NCBI GenBank assembly: GCA_000814665.1
Contig: JWIH01000019.1
Location: 62,001-126,000 of the forward strand
From: Pseudoalteromonas flavipulchra NCIMB 2033 = ATCC BAA-314
Lineage (GTDB): Bacteria; Pseudomonadota; Gammaproteobacteria; Enterobacterales; Alteromonadaceae
Direction of reading: 5' to 3'
Length of the DNA stretch: 64,000 nucleotides
Positions within the stretch are counted from its first letter, which is position 1, and every line of letters starts with the position of its first letter. Under the pieces are notes generated by a model. It searched no databases. It saw only the letters and a list, made by a program, of their open reading frames with translations, and was not told the DNA's origin. Positions 10,723-20,915 of this stretch are shown here, piece by piece. The translations under genes and the position numbers were made by a program.

Positions 10723-11775
10723 CTAGCGTAATTGTTGATGATATTTACGAGAAAAAATTAAGTGGATATACATAGGGATACAAACCAATGTCAAAATGGT
10801 TGCAATAATTAGCACCCACGACAATTGTGGTTGCTCGTTTCTGACCTCGGAATAGATAAAACGCGCTTTGTGTTCATGGAATTGACTCAGATCTAAGTGA
10901 TATAGCTGTGCTATCCATTGCCATTTCGCCGTCGACATTTTTCCGATTGGAATATTAGCCACCTTGATGAACTCTCTCAGCTTCTCAGCTTCAAACGCCA
11001 GCTGTTCCATAGATTTTTGGGTCGCATAACGCGCCTTAGTCACCGCCAGAGATTCCTCTAAATGCAACATCGCGTATCGCCACCCTTTAAGGCTCGCACG
11101 ACGAAAGCGTTTAACCAATTCAGGGCGGTTTTCTAGCACGGTTTCTGTTGTGAACAATACATCTGCATAAACGTTTAAACCAAACTGCTTTGGGCAAATT
11201 TCACGGGTCGATAAACCGCTTTGCTGCACGGTATAGGGCTCATTGGTGCTATAAACTTGCATCGCATCAAATTTGCCAGCGATAAAATCCTGTAGCGGTG
11301 CACTCCCTGAGTACAATCGCATTTTCTGTGTGTTGACACCGGCACGTTGCAACATCATAAGCAATTCGCCGTTTTCAGTGTGGCCTAAATGGCTGAGGCG
11401 TTTCCCCTGAAAATCTCGGGGAACATAAATATCACTGTCAGCCCTCACCATCCAGCAGTAAGGAGAAGACTGTAACACGGCTGCAAGCGCCACAAAGGGT
11501 TTACCATTGAGTCTTTGTTTTAAGAGGCCTGAGTGAAACACACCAAACTGAGCTTGACCATATAACACACGAAAATCAACGTTAGGATTATTGGGATCGG
11601 CAGGAAGGATCTGAACGTCTAATCCTTCTTCTTGATAGAATCCCTTTTCTTTTGCCATATAGTAGCCAGCAAACTGAAATTGATGTGTCCACTTTAACTG
11701 TAGCGTGACTTTTTCAAGAGCGGCAATTTGAGTGCTCAAAAATAAAAGTAATAACGCAACATAGTACCTAAACAT
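10723..11775 (-). CDS. Membrane-anchored NMT1/THI5-like substrate-binding protein, output domain missing
   Basis: Exported protein of 350 residues. A signal peptide is followed by an NMT1/THI5-type periplasmic binding domain (LQLKWTHQFQFAGYYMAKEKGFY is characteristic), then one transmembrane helix near residues 318-340 and a short basic tail (FSRKYHQQLR). In related marine bacteria the same sensor and helix commonly continue into HAMP, GGDEF or kinase domains; here a stop follows the helix at once. It may act as a ligand-binding partner for another protein or be a truncated receptor. I chose the second ATG because the AAGGA site is too close to the first. It is first in an operon with the methyltransferase and carbonic anhydrase genes. 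Confidence 0.75.
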   Translation of the reverse strand: MFRYYVALLLLFLSTQIAALEKVTLQLKWTHQFQFAGYYMAKEKGFYQEEGLDVQILPADPNNPNVDFRVLYGQAQFGVFHSGLLKQRLNGKPFVALAAVLQSSPYCWMVRADSDIYVPRDFQGKRLSHLGHTENGELLMMLQRAGVNTQKMRLYSGSAPLQDFIAGKFDAMQVYSTNEPYTVQQSGLSTREICPKQFGLNVYADVLFTTETVLENRPELVKRFRRASLKGWRYAMLHLEESLAVTKARYATQKSMEQLAFEAEKLREFIKVANIPIGKMSTAKWQWIAQLYHLDLSQFHEHKARFIYSEVRNEQPQLSWVLIIATILTLVCIPMYIHLIFSRKYHQQLR

Positions 11776-11897
11776 CATATCCTTGCGTTTTTCAACTGAT
11801 AATAGCTAACTATAGTTTAAGGTGCTCAGGCTGCCATTAAGTTTGGATAAGTATTGAATATATCAGTGAGTTAAGTACTACTTTAACTGACTAGGGT

Positions 11898-12332
11898 TCA
11901 AAGCAGCTGTACGTTGCAATTCTCTATATGTGTACCTAGTATGTTCTTAAGGTGATGATAGATCTGCTCTTGGCTGCCTTTGCACATAATGTCATAGCCA
12001 TTACCATTATTCTTCTCGATGATCCCAAGGTAATTATCATCAATAGCGACAGACTCAACTTGCGCTATTGGCATCATAATTTTATTTGCCCCGTAGATGA
12101 GTATTAACTTCTCGCCCTCTTTTAATAACATTTGCTCTGGGCGTCTGTTGGTACCTGTACCACCTTGGAATACGACCGATATCACTGTTATTGCAAACGC
12201 AATTGGCAAGAAAAGTGTGTGTTCGAACAGATCTGGCCAAAGCGCGCTCGCACCAAAATATAAGCCCGCAAGTAATACAAGCCTTGTAACTAACGTTATG
12301 AAGATGTCCTTGTTTTTTCTTTTTCTAATCAT
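11898..12332 (-). CDS. Small membrane protein of unknown function
   Basis: A 144-residue protein that I do not recognise. A basic N-terminus (MIRKRKNKD) leads into two predicted membrane segments (about 10-28 and 35-52), then a soluble domain of beta character (KLILIYGANKIMMPIAQVESVAID) that could be PH-like. The ATG at 12332 has AGTGGA upstream. It lies between ilvA and the NMT1 receptor gene, with its own spacers, and is probably independent. Confidence 0.6.
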   Translation of the reverse strand: MIRKRKNKDIFITLVTRLVLLAGLYFGASALWPDLFEHTLFLPIAFAITVISVVFQGGTGTNRRPEQMLLKEGEKLILIYGANKIMMPIAQVESVAIDDNYLGIIEKNNGNGYDIMCKGSQEQIYHHLKNILGTHIENCNVQLL

Positions 12333-12389
12333 GTAATCCACTGATAAAATTAGATACTTTCATGACCAGCGTACCTAATTCAGTACTTA

Positions 12390-13931
12390 TTATCCAGCCT
12401 TTTGCTTTGCTAACTGCTCGCCATGCAAAAAGCGTGTAAAACACGGGTTATCTGTTTCTTCTTGAAACTGATACGCTAACTTTGCAAGATGTTCATCAAA
12501 GCGCTCATAATCACTGGACTCTACTTCAAAAGCGGCTAATACATTCCCCTGTGCCGCACCGTGATTGCGATAATGAAATAAAGTAATATTCCAATTACAG
12601 CCGAGCATGTCTAAAAAGCGCGCTAATGCGCCTGGATATTCAGGAAATTCAAACCGTAATAAACGTTCATTCATGACGCTCGGCGGTTTGCCGCCTACCA
12701 TATATCGCACATGTAACTTTGCCAGTTCGTTATCTGATAAGTCATCAAACAGATAGCCATTTTGATGCAACGAGGCAGTTAACTCGGTTAGCTCTTGTTG
12801 GCCATTTCTAAGCCCAACACCAACAAAAATTTGCGCTTCGCCACAGCCAGCATAGCGATAGTTAAACTCGGTGATCGCTCGGCCACCAAGAGAGTGACAA
12901 AAACGCTTAAAGCTGCCTTTTTCCTCTGGAATAGTCACCCCGAGCAATGCTTCATGTTTAGCACCTAGCGCCGTTCTTTCGGCGATATATCTCAACCGAT
13001 CGAAGTTTAAATTAGCGCCTGACAAGATAGCCGCAACACTCAGCCCCTTTTCACCCGTTTGCGTGAGCCACTTCTTCAAACCCGCGGTTGATAACGCGCC
13101 AGAAGGCTCTGCAGTTGCTCTCGTCTCCACAAAAATATCTTGAACCGCCGCACAAATTTCATCGGCATTAACCGTCACGACTTCATCACAAAACTTTTGT
13201 GCTAATCGAAAAGTTTCAGTGCCAATAAGCTTTACCGCCACGCCGTCCGCAAAGCCACCGACTCGCTCAAGCTCCACGGGTTCTCCCGCTTCAAGTGCAG
13301 CTTTAAGGCATGCACTGTCCTCAGCTTCTACCCCAATAATACGGATATCAGGGCGAAGTGACTTCAAATACACTGCCATTCCCGCAAGCAACCCCCCACC
13401 GCCTACGGGAATAAATACGACATCTAGTTCATCAAGTTGCTGAATTAACTCTCGCGCCACCGTACCTTGGCCGATGATCACATCTTTATCATCAAATGGC
13501 GGGACAAAAACACCATTTTGCGCTTCACAAAGATCTAGCGCGTATTGTTTTGCCGCATCAAAGTGATGGCCGTGTAAGATCACTTCACCACCGAGCTTAC
13601 GAACCGCGTTGACCTTGATCTCTGGCGTAGTCACAGGCATTACAATGGTAGCGTGCTGACCTAGATGCGTTGCACTTAGTGCAACCCCTTGAGCATGATT
13701 ACCCGCAGAAGCGGTATACACCCGCGATCCTTTCGGTAACTGACGTAGCTTGTTATACGCACCACGCAATTTGAAAGAATAGACCGGCTGTTGGTCCTCT
13801 CTTTTCAGCCAAATTTGGTTACCAAGCTGGGCTGACATTTGCTCTAGTTGATTCACTTGCGTTACCTCAACGAGCGGTGCCACATTCGCCTGAATAATGG
13901 CTCTAAAGTAATCAAGCTCTTGGGAAACCAT
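12390..13931 (-). CDS. ilvA: Threonine ammonia-lyase, biosynthetic
   Basis: PLP enzyme turning threonine into 2-oxobutanoate, the committed step to isoleucine. It has 513 residues (E. coli IlvA 514). The PLP lysine is in YSFKLRGAYNK near residue 53, the phosphate-binding glycine loop is VGGGGLLAG, and two C-terminal ACT-like regulatory domains (about 325-500) indicate isoleucine feedback control. It is the last gene of ilvLGMEDA, 2 bp after ilvD. Confidence 0.97.
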   Translation of the reverse strand: MVSQELDYFRAIIQANVAPLVEVTQVNQLEQMSAQLGNQIWLKREDQQPVYSFKLRGAYNKLRQLPKGSRVYTASAGNHAQGVALSATHLGQHATIVMPVTTPEIKVNAVRKLGGEVILHGHHFDAAKQYALDLCEAQNGVFVPPFDDKDVIIGQGTVARELIQQLDELDVVFIPVGGGGLLAGMAVYLKSLRPDIRIIGVEAEDSACLKAALEAGEPVELERVGGFADGVAVKLIGTETFRLAQKFCDEVVTVNADEICAAVQDIFVETRATAEPSGALSTAGLKKWLTQTGEKGLSVAAILSGANLNFDRLRYIAERTALGAKHEALLGVTIPEEKGSFKRFCHSLGGRAITEFNYRYAGCGEAQIFVGVGLRNGQQELTELTASLHQNGYLFDDLSDNELAKLHVRYMVGGKPPSVMNERLLRFEFPEYPGALARFLDMLGCNWNITLFHYRNHGAAQGNVLAAFEVESSDYERFDEHLAKLAYQFQEETDNPCFTRFLHGEQLAKQKAG

Positions 13932-13933
13932 CG

Positions 13934-15790
13934 CTAGCCTAACTCCTCTAGTTTTTGTAAGTCACGTACCGCGCCTTTGTCTGCACTCGTTGCAAGCAGC
14001 GCATAGGCTTTGAGCGCGGGACTCACATAACGTTCTCTGTTAACTGGTTTGTACGCTTCTTTACCACGAGCGAGTTGCCTTTCATGGCGCAGCGCCAACT
14101 CGATGTCGTCCAGTTTAACGTCAATGCTGCGGTTATAGATATCGATAGCGACAACATCGCCGTTTTCAACCAGCGCCAGATTGCCGCCACTGGCAGCCTC
14201 TGGAGACGCATGGCCAATAGAAAGTCCAGAAGTACCGCCAGAAAAACGACCATCGGTAAGTAAAGCGCAGTCTTTATCTAGCCCCATCGATTTAAGATAG
14301 CTAGTTGGGTACAGCATTTCTTGCATACCCGGACCACCTTTAGGCCCTTCGTAGCGAATGATCACTACATCACCTTTCTTAACTTGGCCACCCAGTATCC
14401 CCTCGACGGCATCGTCTTGAGATTCAAATACTACAGCCGGCCCCGTAAAGCGCAGCATTTCATCGGCCACCCCGGCACTTTTCACGATACAACCATCAGG
14501 CGCTAAGTTACCTTTCAATACTGCAAGACCGCCATCTTGCCTAAAGGCATGCTCGATGGAGCGAATACAGCCGCCTTCACGGTCTAAATCAAGCTCATCC
14601 CAGCGATACTCTTGGCTCATAGCTTGGGTGGTGCGGATCCCAGCTGGCCCCGCGCGATAGAAAGTTTGTGCCCGCTCATTATCACGGTCTGCAGCATTCC
14701 AACGCGCAATAACTTCACCTAGATTTCCGCCAGCAACGTGCCCCACTGAAAGGTCCAACTTATCGCCTCTGGCCAGCTCGTTGAGAATGGCCATAATGCC
14801 GCCAGCACGGTGAACATCTTCAATGTGATATTGCTGTGTTGCCGGAGCAACTTTACACAAAAACGGTGTGCTACGAGATAAGCGGTCTATGTCATTCATA
14901 TCAAAATCGACAAAGCCTTCTTGCGCTGCCGCCAATAAATGCAGCACGGTATTAGATGAACCGCCCATCGCGATATCTAATGTCATGGCGTTCATAAATG
15001 CGGCTTGGTTCGCAATGTTGCGTGGCAGCACTTGCTCATTGTCTTTACCATAGTACTCATCACATAAAGCCATGATGCGTTTTGCTGCGCCTAAATACAG
15101 CTGTTGGCGGTCTTTGTGTGTCGCAAGTGTCGTACCATTACCAGGCAACGCTAAGCCCAGTGCTTCTAATAGACAGTTCATCGAGTTGGCAGTAAACATG
15201 CCTGAACACGAACCACAAGTCGGACAAGCAGAGCGCTCAACTTGCTCGGAATCCTCATCACTCACGGTTGGATCTGCGCCTTTTACCATAGCGTCGACGA
15301 GATCCAATTTTAAATCGATATCCGCTAAACGAGTTTTTCCCGCTTCCATCGGGCCGCCGGAAACAAAGATCACCGGAATATTCAACCGCAGTGCAGCAAG
15401 TAGCATGCCTGGGGTGATTTTGTCGCAGTTAGAAATGCAGACCATGGCATCAGCACAATGAGCGTTAACCATGTACTCTACCGAATCTGCAATTAAGTCT
15501 CGAGACGGAAGCGAGTAAAGCATGCCGCCGTGACCCATAGCGATACCATCATCAATAGCAATGGTATTAAATTCGCGGGGTACGCCGCCTGCTTCTGTTA
15601 TCGCATCAGCCATCAATGCGCTAAGTTGATTGAGGTGAACATGACCCGGAACAAATTGGGTATATGAATTCACGACCGCAACGATCGGTTTATGGAAATC
15701 ACTGTCCGTCATTCCCGTTGCTCGCCACAATGCACGAGCACCCGCGCGTTGTCTGCCCTCAGTAGTTGTCTTGCTCCGTAATTTAGCCAT
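13934..15790 (-). CDS. ilvD: Dihydroxy-acid dehydratase
   Basis: Fe-S dehydratase of 618 residues (E. coli 616) making 2-oxo acids for valine and isoleucine. Cluster cysteines are visible in [12 protein letters not shown] and [18 protein letters not shown], and the C-terminal [21 protein letters not shown] motif is intact. Just before the ribosome site lies a short hairpin (CTCGGC aaa GCCGAG), and the gap to ilvE is 92 bp, the longest in the operon. Confidence 0.97.
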   Translation of the reverse strand: MAKLRSKTTTEGRQRAGARALWRATGMTDSDFHKPIVAVVNSYTQFVPGHVHLNQLSALMADAITEAGGVPREFNTIAIDDGIAMGHGGMLYSLPSRDLIADSVEYMVNAHCADAMVCISNCDKITPGMLLAALRLNIPVIFVSGGPMEAGKTRLADIDLKLDLVDAMVKGADPTVSDEDSEQVERSACPTCGSCSGMFTANSMNCLLEALGLALPGNGTTLATHKDRQQLYLGAAKRIMALCDEYYGKDNEQVLPRNIANQAAFMNAMTLDIAMGGSSNTVLHLLAAAQEGFVDFDMNDIDRLSRSTPFLCKVAPATQQYHIEDVHRAGGIMAILNELARGDKLDLSVGHVAGGNLGEVIARWNAADRDNERAQTFYRAGPAGIRTTQAMSQEYRWDELDLDREGGCIRSIEHAFRQDGGLAVLKGNLAPDGCIVKSAGVADEMLRFTGPAVVFESQDDAVEGILGGQVKKGDVVIIRYEGPKGGPGMQEMLYPTSYLKSMGLDKDCALLTDGRFSGGTSGLSIGHASPEAASGGNLALVENGDVVAIDIYNRSIDVKLDDIELALRHERQLARGKEAYKPVNRERYVSPALKAYALLATSADKGAVRDLQKLEELG

Positions 15791-15882
15791 GCTTCACCTT
15801 TTTCTCGGCTTTGCCGAGTTCCTCATTCCCACAATTTACAATGCGCTTTTGTTCGGGACGCTTGGCCCCGATTCCAATAAAA

Positions 15883-16806
15883 TTATTCGTTTACGTATTC
15901 TAACCAGCCATTTTCGTCATCAGCTTGACCTTTAACCAAAGCGAAATAGGCCTGCTGTAACTCTTCCGTAATTGGACCTCTACCACCATTACCCACGGTA
16001 ATCTTGTCTACGCTGCGAACAGGTACTACTTCCGCTGCGGTACCAACCATAAAGAACTCATCAGCAAGATAAAGCGCTTCACGAGCGATTGGCTCTTCAC
16101 GTACTTCATAACCGCGTTTTTTTGCCAAATGGATGATAGTGTCGCGCGTAAGACCAGGTAGAATACAAGCTGTGGTTGGCGGGGTATAAAGCACGCCTTT
16201 TTTCACAACAAATAAGTTCTCACCAGCACCTTCGCTCAGGTAACCATTAACATCAAGCGCGATCCCTTCAACATAACCATTGCGCTTCGCCTCACCTGAA
16301 ATAAGCTGTGAAGATAAGTAGTTACCACCCGCTTTAGCCGCAGTAGGCATGGTATTTGGTGCGAGGCGACTCCAAGAAGAAACACACACATCAACACCTT
16401 GCGCTAAACCTTCTTCACCAAGGTATGCACCCCATTCCATCGCAGCGACTGTCATGTCTGCACGGTGCGACTTCGGATTTAAACCAAGACCTACATGACC
16501 CAAAAATGCAAATGGACGAAGGTAAGCATTGGTAAAGTCATTTGCGCGGATCGTCTCTTTACACGCTGCGATTACTTCCTCTTTGGTAAAAGGAATTTCC
16601 ATACGGTAGATCTTCGCAGAATCAAAGAGGCGTTGAATATGATCGGTTAAGCGGAAAACAGCTGGACCATTTGGCGTATCGTAAGCACGGATCCCTTCAA
16701 AAACTGAGCTGCCATAATGTAAAGCATGACTAAGCACATGGGTGGTCGCTTGAAAATAAGGAACCATTTCACCGTTATGCCAAATTACTTCTGATGTTTG
16801 TGTCAT
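15883..16806 (-). CDS. ilvE: Branched-chain amino acid aminotransferase
   Basis: Fold-type IV PLP aminotransferase of 307 residues (E. coli 309) catalysing the last step to Val, Ile and Leu. The PLP lysine is in TAAKAGGNYLSSQ near residue 160, with SEGAGENLF and ACILPGLTRD also conserved. It is third among the structural genes after ilvG and ilvM. Confidence 0.96.
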   Translation of the reverse strand: MTQTSEVIWHNGEMVPYFQATTHVLSHALHYGSSVFEGIRAYDTPNGPAVFRLTDHIQRLFDSAKIYRMEIPFTKEEVIAACKETIRANDFTNAYLRPFAFLGHVGLGLNPKSHRADMTVAAMEWGAYLGEEGLAQGVDVCVSSWSRLAPNTMPTAAKAGGNYLSSQLISGEAKRNGYVEGIALDVNGYLSEGAGENLFVVKKGVLYTPPTTACILPGLTRDTIIHLAKKRGYEVREEPIAREALYLADEFFMVGTAAEVVPVRSVDKITVGNGGRGPITEELQQAYFALVKGQADDENGWLEYVNE

Positions 16807-16826
16807 TGTTAACTACCTTAATTCTT

Positions 16827-17069
16827 CTAAATTGCCTGTTTCTGTAGTGTATGCAAGTCAACCGCTTGCACTTCTACTAGCTTACTCAGTTGTGAGGTTA
16901 ATAAATAGATAGGTTTGTCACTATCTACGGTCATTTTGACGTGGAATAAGTCATCTTGACCTTGTAATTCCAAATTCGTTAAGCGAAATCCGCGATGTCT
17001 GGCTACGCGTAAAAAGCGCTCCACTGCGATGCTCTGTTGTTTTACTGCAACGGTTAAATGGTGTTTCAT
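16827..17069 (-). CDS. ilvM: Acetolactate synthase II small (regulatory) subunit
   Basis: An 80-residue ACT-domain subunit of acetohydroxyacid synthase II. It overlaps the 3' end of ilvG by 4 bp (ATGA), as in E. coli, so the two subunits are made in a coupled way. The sequence is diverged ([25 protein letters not shown]), and position supports the call strongly. Confidence 0.88.
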   Translation of the reverse strand: MKHHLTVAVKQQSIAVERFLRVARHRGFRLTNLELQGQDDLFHVKMTVDSDKPIYLLTSQLSKLVEVQAVDLHTLQKQAI

Positions 17070-18727
17070 GAAAGGCTCTCCGTCATCATTTCATCATTGG
17101 CAGCACCAGGTGGAACAAGCGGCCATACGTTTTCTTTATCGTCGATACAAGCATGTAAAATATAGGGCCCTTGCGCATTCACTATGGCGTCAACGGCGTC
17201 ATCTACTTGGTTCGCATGAGTAATTGTCTGTCCAGGAATACCGAACACGGCAGCCAAAGAGACAAAATCAGGATTGTCTGACAGGTCGGTTTCACTGTAA
17301 CGACCGTCAAAAAAGAGTTGCTGCCACTGTCTCACCATACCCAGCCTTTGGTTGTCTAATATTAATATTTTAACTGGCAGGTTATTACGGCGGATGGTTG
17401 CCAACTCTTGAATATTCATCATGATGGAGCCGTCGCCAGATACCGTGATCACTGTGTTATCTGGACGTGCTATCTGTGCACCTATTGCAGCTGGTAAGCC
17501 AAATCCCATCGTGCCTGCACCGCCACTACTTAAGTGATTGCTTGGATGACTGAATTTCATGTGCTGTGCCACCCACATTTGATGTTGGCCTACATCGCAG
17601 CATACTACCGCTGTATTGGGTAGCTTTTGGCTCAGTTGATTTAACAAATACGGTGCAAATACTTTTTCGCCAGGATAGTCATAACGCCACGCATGTTGAC
17701 GTTGCAGTGCTTCGATGGTCTCTAGCCATTCGGTATTCGTAACCACACATTCAAGTTGCGGCAATGACTGTTTTAAGTCTGCAATAAGCGAAGCGGCCGC
17801 GGGTTTTCGTTTACCCACTTCTGCAGGGTCGATATCTAAATGGATCACCTTCGCCCCTGCAGCAAACTTTGCCAAATTCCCCGTAACACGGTCATCAAAT
17901 CGCGCCCCAATACATACCAGCAAGTCGCATTGCTGAACCGCCAGATTCGCCGCTTGAGTACCGTGCATACCCAGCATTCCTAAGTCATAATCATAATCCG
18001 GTGTTACGCTGCCCAAAGCTTTTAGCGTCGATACGGCCGGCATATGGGTCTTTTCTAAAAATTGCATCAGCTGTGACTGCGCATCGGCGCTTTGCACGCC
18101 GCCGCCAATGTAAGCAACAGGTCGTTTAGCATCGCATAATAATTGATTGGCTTTTGCTACTTCAGTTTGCGAAACCCTCGGCTGTTCGTCTTGTGGCGCA
18201 GCAAAAGGATGAAAAGGTACTTTAGCTAACTGGATATCTTTAGGAATATCGACCAACACCGGACCGGGTCGCCCAGACTGCGCTAAGTACATGGCTTCTT
18301 GTAATACCTCAGCCAAGTCTTCCGCTCGCTCAACCATGTAGCTGTGCTTGGTACATGACAAAGACATGCCCAGTACATCCACCTCTTGAAAGGCATCCGA
18401 ACCGATAGCTGCGGTCGGCACTTGCCCAGTGATAGCCAGTAGCGGAACTGAATCCATCATGGCATCAGCAAGTGCGGTGATAAGGTTCGTCGCGCCGGGT
18501 CCAGAAGTGGCGAAACAAACCCCAAGCTTACCTGTACTGCGAGCATACCCAACAGCAGCAAAACCAGCACCTTGCTCATGGCGAGTCAAGTAGTGCTTAA
18601 CTGGCGCGCCATACAAAGCGTCATAAATGGGCATGATGGCACCACCTGGGTAACCAAATACGTGTTTAACGCCTTGCTCTTCTAGCACCTTGATAACAAG
18701 TTGTGCGCCGGTTGTTGAATTGCTCAT
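17066..18727 (-). CDS. ilvG: Acetolactate synthase II large (catalytic) subunit
   Basis: Thiamine-diphosphate enzyme of 553 residues that makes 2-acetolactate and 2-aceto-2-hydroxybutyrate. The catalytic glutamate is in [20 protein letters not shown] and the ThDP/Mg motif is [29 protein letters not shown]. The frame is intact, unlike E. coli K-12 ilvG. Expression is controlled by the ilvL leader and the terminator just upstream. Confidence 0.97.
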   Translation of the reverse strand: MSNSTTGAQLVIKVLEEQGVKHVFGYPGGAIMPIYDALYGAPVKHYLTRHEQGAGFAAVGYARSTGKLGVCFATSGPGATNLITALADAMMDSVPLLAITGQVPTAAIGSDAFQEVDVLGMSLSCTKHSYMVERAEDLAEVLQEAMYLAQSGRPGPVLVDIPKDIQLAKVPFHPFAAPQDEQPRVSQTEVAKANQLLCDAKRPVAYIGGGVQSADAQSQLMQFLEKTHMPAVSTLKALGSVTPDYDYDLGMLGMHGTQAANLAVQQCDLLVCIGARFDDRVTGNLAKFAAGAKVIHLDIDPAEVGKRKPAAASLIADLKQSLPQLECVVTNTEWLETIEALQRQHAWRYDYPGEKVFAPYLLNQLSQKLPNTAVVCCDVGQHQMWVAQHMKFSHPSNHLSSGGAGTMGFGLPAAIGAQIARPDNTVITVSGDGSIMMNIQELATIRRNNLPVKILILDNQRLGMVRQWQQLFFDGRYSETDLSDNPDFVSLAAVFGIPGQTITHANQVDDAVDAIVNAQGPYILHACIDDKENVWPLVPPGAANDEMMTESLS

Positions 18728-18766
18728 GATCTGCTCTCAGTTGCCTTTTTTATGCCCTAAAACGAA

Positions 18767-18800
18767 AACGCCCCCCGAACCTTTTGGTGCGGGGGGCGTT
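18767..18800 (-). terminator. ilvGMEDA attenuator terminator
   Basis: An 11-bp GC-rich stem (AACGCCCCCCG / CGGGGGGCGTT) is followed on the minus strand by TTCGTTTT. It lies between ilvL and ilvG. The leader segment GCGGGGGC (complement of 18832-18839) can pair with the 5' arm, giving a competing antiterminator. This is classic translation-coupled attenuation. Confidence 0.9.
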
Positions 18801-18824
18801 TATGCTGATACTTTTCTTACAGCA

Positions 18825-18896
18825 CTAACTAGCCCCCGCGGTAATAATAATCACCACGTTGATAATCACGACTAGTAGAGTTGCTGTTAGTAACAT
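18825..18896 (-). CDS. ilvL: ilv operon leader peptide
   Basis: A 23-codon open frame (ATG at 18896, TAG at 18825-18827) with 4 Leu, 4 Val, 5 Ile and 3 Thr codons, including the runs LLVVII and VVIII. GGA lies 8 bases before the ATG. The composition and position just ahead of a strong terminator show that it senses charged Leu, Val and Ile tRNAs. Stalling on these codons would free the antiterminator. It was found by translating the region upstream of ilvG. Confidence 0.9.
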   Translation of the reverse strand: MLLTATLLVVIINVVIIITAGAS

Positions 18897-19255
18897 TGCT
18901 TGAATTCCGTAAATTTAAACTTGGCAATCATTCAGTGTAAGCACTGTGCTGCCTCTTTTTCTATTAATACCGCGCCTTGCACACTGAAGTCAACACAAAA
19001 AACTATGCTATTTAAAATTAAAAACCTGACTTTAACGCATAAAAAAACCAAAAACCCACAAACTAAAGAATTAAAACAACCACACATTTTAAAATGCGAA
19101 TTTTCTATTGGTTCAGTTTCGATATAACGAAAAATTTACTTTCTCGATTTGCCAATATGAAATTTTTTCTACCACCTCAACGCACTTCATTTTTTAGTGA
19201 CATTCACATTTCGATATCGCAGACTGACCCTTTAAAACCAACAGGGATCATTACT
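18897..19255. other. AT-rich spacer between ilvL and the traB-like gene
   Basis: Divergent spacer of 359 bp that should hold the ilv promoter and the promoter of the TraB-like gene. A weak ilv promoter candidate (TTACAC, 16 bp, TTAAAT on the minus strand) ends just upstream of ilvL. No further gene or strong structure was seen. Confidence 0.35.
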
Positions 19256-20131
19256 ATGGTTAAAGTATTTTCACCATTGTTATTTATTTATCTTTGCTTA
19301 AGCCTTTTCAGTAATCTCGCCAACGCAGAAGTTGGCCTATGGAAAATAGAAAAGGACAACAAAACGTCGTACTTATTTGGTACCGTCCACGTCGGTGACA
19401 AACAAATGCATGGTTTACCGGCCAAGGTAAAAAGCGCCATTGCGAGCAGTGATAGAGTCATGGTTGAAGTGAACTTAGAGGCGCTTTCTCCATTTGCGAT
19501 CCAACAGCGCTCCATGCCATTTATGTTGTTAAAAAACAACCAAACACTAAAAGATCAGCTCTCTGCAGAAGTCTATCAGAAGCTACAAGATTACTTTTCC
19601 AAAAAGCAAATAGATATCGCCTTATTTGAACGCTACGCACCATGGGCCGTGATGGTAACTATGCTACAACTGGAATATCAAAAGCTCGGATTTACCGATA
19701 CTAATGGCATCGATAAACAAGTAATAGCCTATGCAAACGAAAAGAAGATCCCAGTTGGTGAATTTGAAACCTTAGAATATCAGCTTGAAATGTTCAGTCA
19801 GCTGAGTATTCATAGTGACGCCATGCTCAAGGAAACATTTGCACAGATGTCTGATTTGAATACCTACTTCTTGGATCTAGTTTCCGCATGGCGAAGCGGC
19901 GATTTAGAAAAGTTATCACATTACTATCAGGTAAGTTTTTCGGATGATAAATACGGCAAATTAGCCGAGCAACTGATGATCATCGAACGCAATAATAACT
20001 GGGTGCAAGTGCTTAAAAAACAGCTCCCTAATGAATCAACGTTTATTGCCGTTGGTGCATTACATCTTGTTGAAAAATATGGCCTTGTTGAGCAACTTAA
20101 AAACAATGGTTATTCAGTCACCCGACTATAA
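19256..20131 (+). CDS. TraB/GumN family exported protein
   Basis: Exported protein of 291 residues. A signal peptide ending in SNLANA is followed by the family motif GLWKIEKDNKTSYLFGTVHVGD and the C-terminal FIAVGALHLVEKYGLVEQLKNNGY. GxxH in GTVHVG and GALH are the conserved residues of the TraB/PrgY/GumN fold, proposed to be a metal-dependent hydrolase; the bacterial substrate is unknown. An earlier in-frame start exists at 19094, but only the ATG at 19256 has an AGGGA site and yields a signal peptide. Confidence 0.82.
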   Translation: MVKVFSPLLFIYLCLSLFSNLANAEVGLWKIEKDNKTSYLFGTVHVGDKQMHGLPAKVKSAIASSDRVMVEVNLEALSPFAIQQRSMPFMLLKNNQTLKDQLSAEVYQKLQDYFSKKQIDIALFERYAPWAVMVTMLQLEYQKLGFTDTNGIDKQVIAYANEKKIPVGEFETLEYQLEMFSQLSIHSDAMLKETFAQMSDLNTYFLDLVSAWRSGDLEKLSHYYQVSFSDDKYGKLAEQLMIIERNNNWVQVLKKQLPNESTFIAVGALHLVEKYGLVEQLKNNGYSVTRL

Positions 20132-20297
20132 CGCTCAGCGTTATCTTGCTAAAAGGTAAGTAGTTTACTTTTTACTTTGTGGGCGTGTTAAACAGGTACT
20201 TCCATCAACACGCCCTAAAAAAATAAAAACCTTTTTAAACCTTTTCATTTTTATTTGCGACTTACCTTTCAAACACTCTCGTTGAAGGTAAAAAATA

Positions 20298-20915
20298 ATG
20301 AAAAAGTTAGCGCTAGTTTTAGCATTAAGTGCAGCGGCAATGACTGCACAAGCAAAAGATTCAAAAACCATTACAGCATCATTCCCAAGCAATAGCCTAG
20401 CCGAGTTAGAAGTGGATATTGCCGTAGGTAAAATCGATCTACAAACTTACAACGGCAGCACCATAGAGGTCGAAATTTTGGTTGAACCTAAAGAGTCAGA
20501 CAGTTGGTTTGGTAAACCAGATGTGAGTGAAGCTACCCTAAACAGCAACACATCAGGAGATAAATTATCACTCGAGATCAATTCGGATGATTATGAACTA
20601 TCTTGGCAAGTTAAGGTGCCTGTTAATTTGGCCTTAGATGTTGAGGTTGGTGTTGGCAAAATTGATATTCAAGATCTTAATAACTCTGCTGATTTAGAGG
20701 TAGGCGTAGGAAAAATTAAAATTGAGACTACCGCCACCGATTTCAAAAAGGTGTCTTTAGATTCAGGTGTTGGTAAAACGGCAATATCAGGTTTTGGCAA
20801 CGTAGAAACTTCCGAAAAGAGTATGGTTGGCTCGACAACAGACTATCGTGGTCAAGGCCAGTATTCCATCGATGCAGAAGTCGGGGTTGGAAATATTCGT
20901 TTAAGACGAGACTAA
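20298..20915 (+). CDS. Exported DUF4097-like protein with VGVGKI repeats
   Basis: Exported protein of 205 residues with signal peptide MKKLALVLALSAAAMTAQA. The mature part is rich in beta strands and carries five degenerate repeats: AVGKIDLQ, VGVGKIDIQ, VGVGKIKIE, SGVGKTAIS and VGVGNIRLR. This suggests a single-stranded beta-helix or adhesin-like fold resembling DUF4097. Function is unknown. It stands alone and ends 11 bp into the convergent histidine kinase gene. Confidence 0.65.
   Translation: MKKLALVLALSAAAMTAQAKDSKTITASFPSNSLAELEVDIAVGKIDLQTYNGSTIEVEILVEPKESDSWFGKPDVSEATLNSNTSGDKLSLEINSDDYELSWQVKVPVNLALDVEVGVGKIDIQDLNNSADLEVGVGKIKIETTATDFKKVSLDSGVGKTAISGFGNVETSEKSMVGSTTDYRGQGQYSIDAEVGVGNIRLRRD

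Noticed and set aside
15072..15461. Plus-strand open frame of 129 codons inside ilvD
   Set aside because: Shadow frame over a strongly conserved minus-strand gene.
19094..19255. N-terminal extension of the TraB-like protein
   Set aside because: It would bury the signal peptide; the ATG at 19256 has a proper ribosome site.
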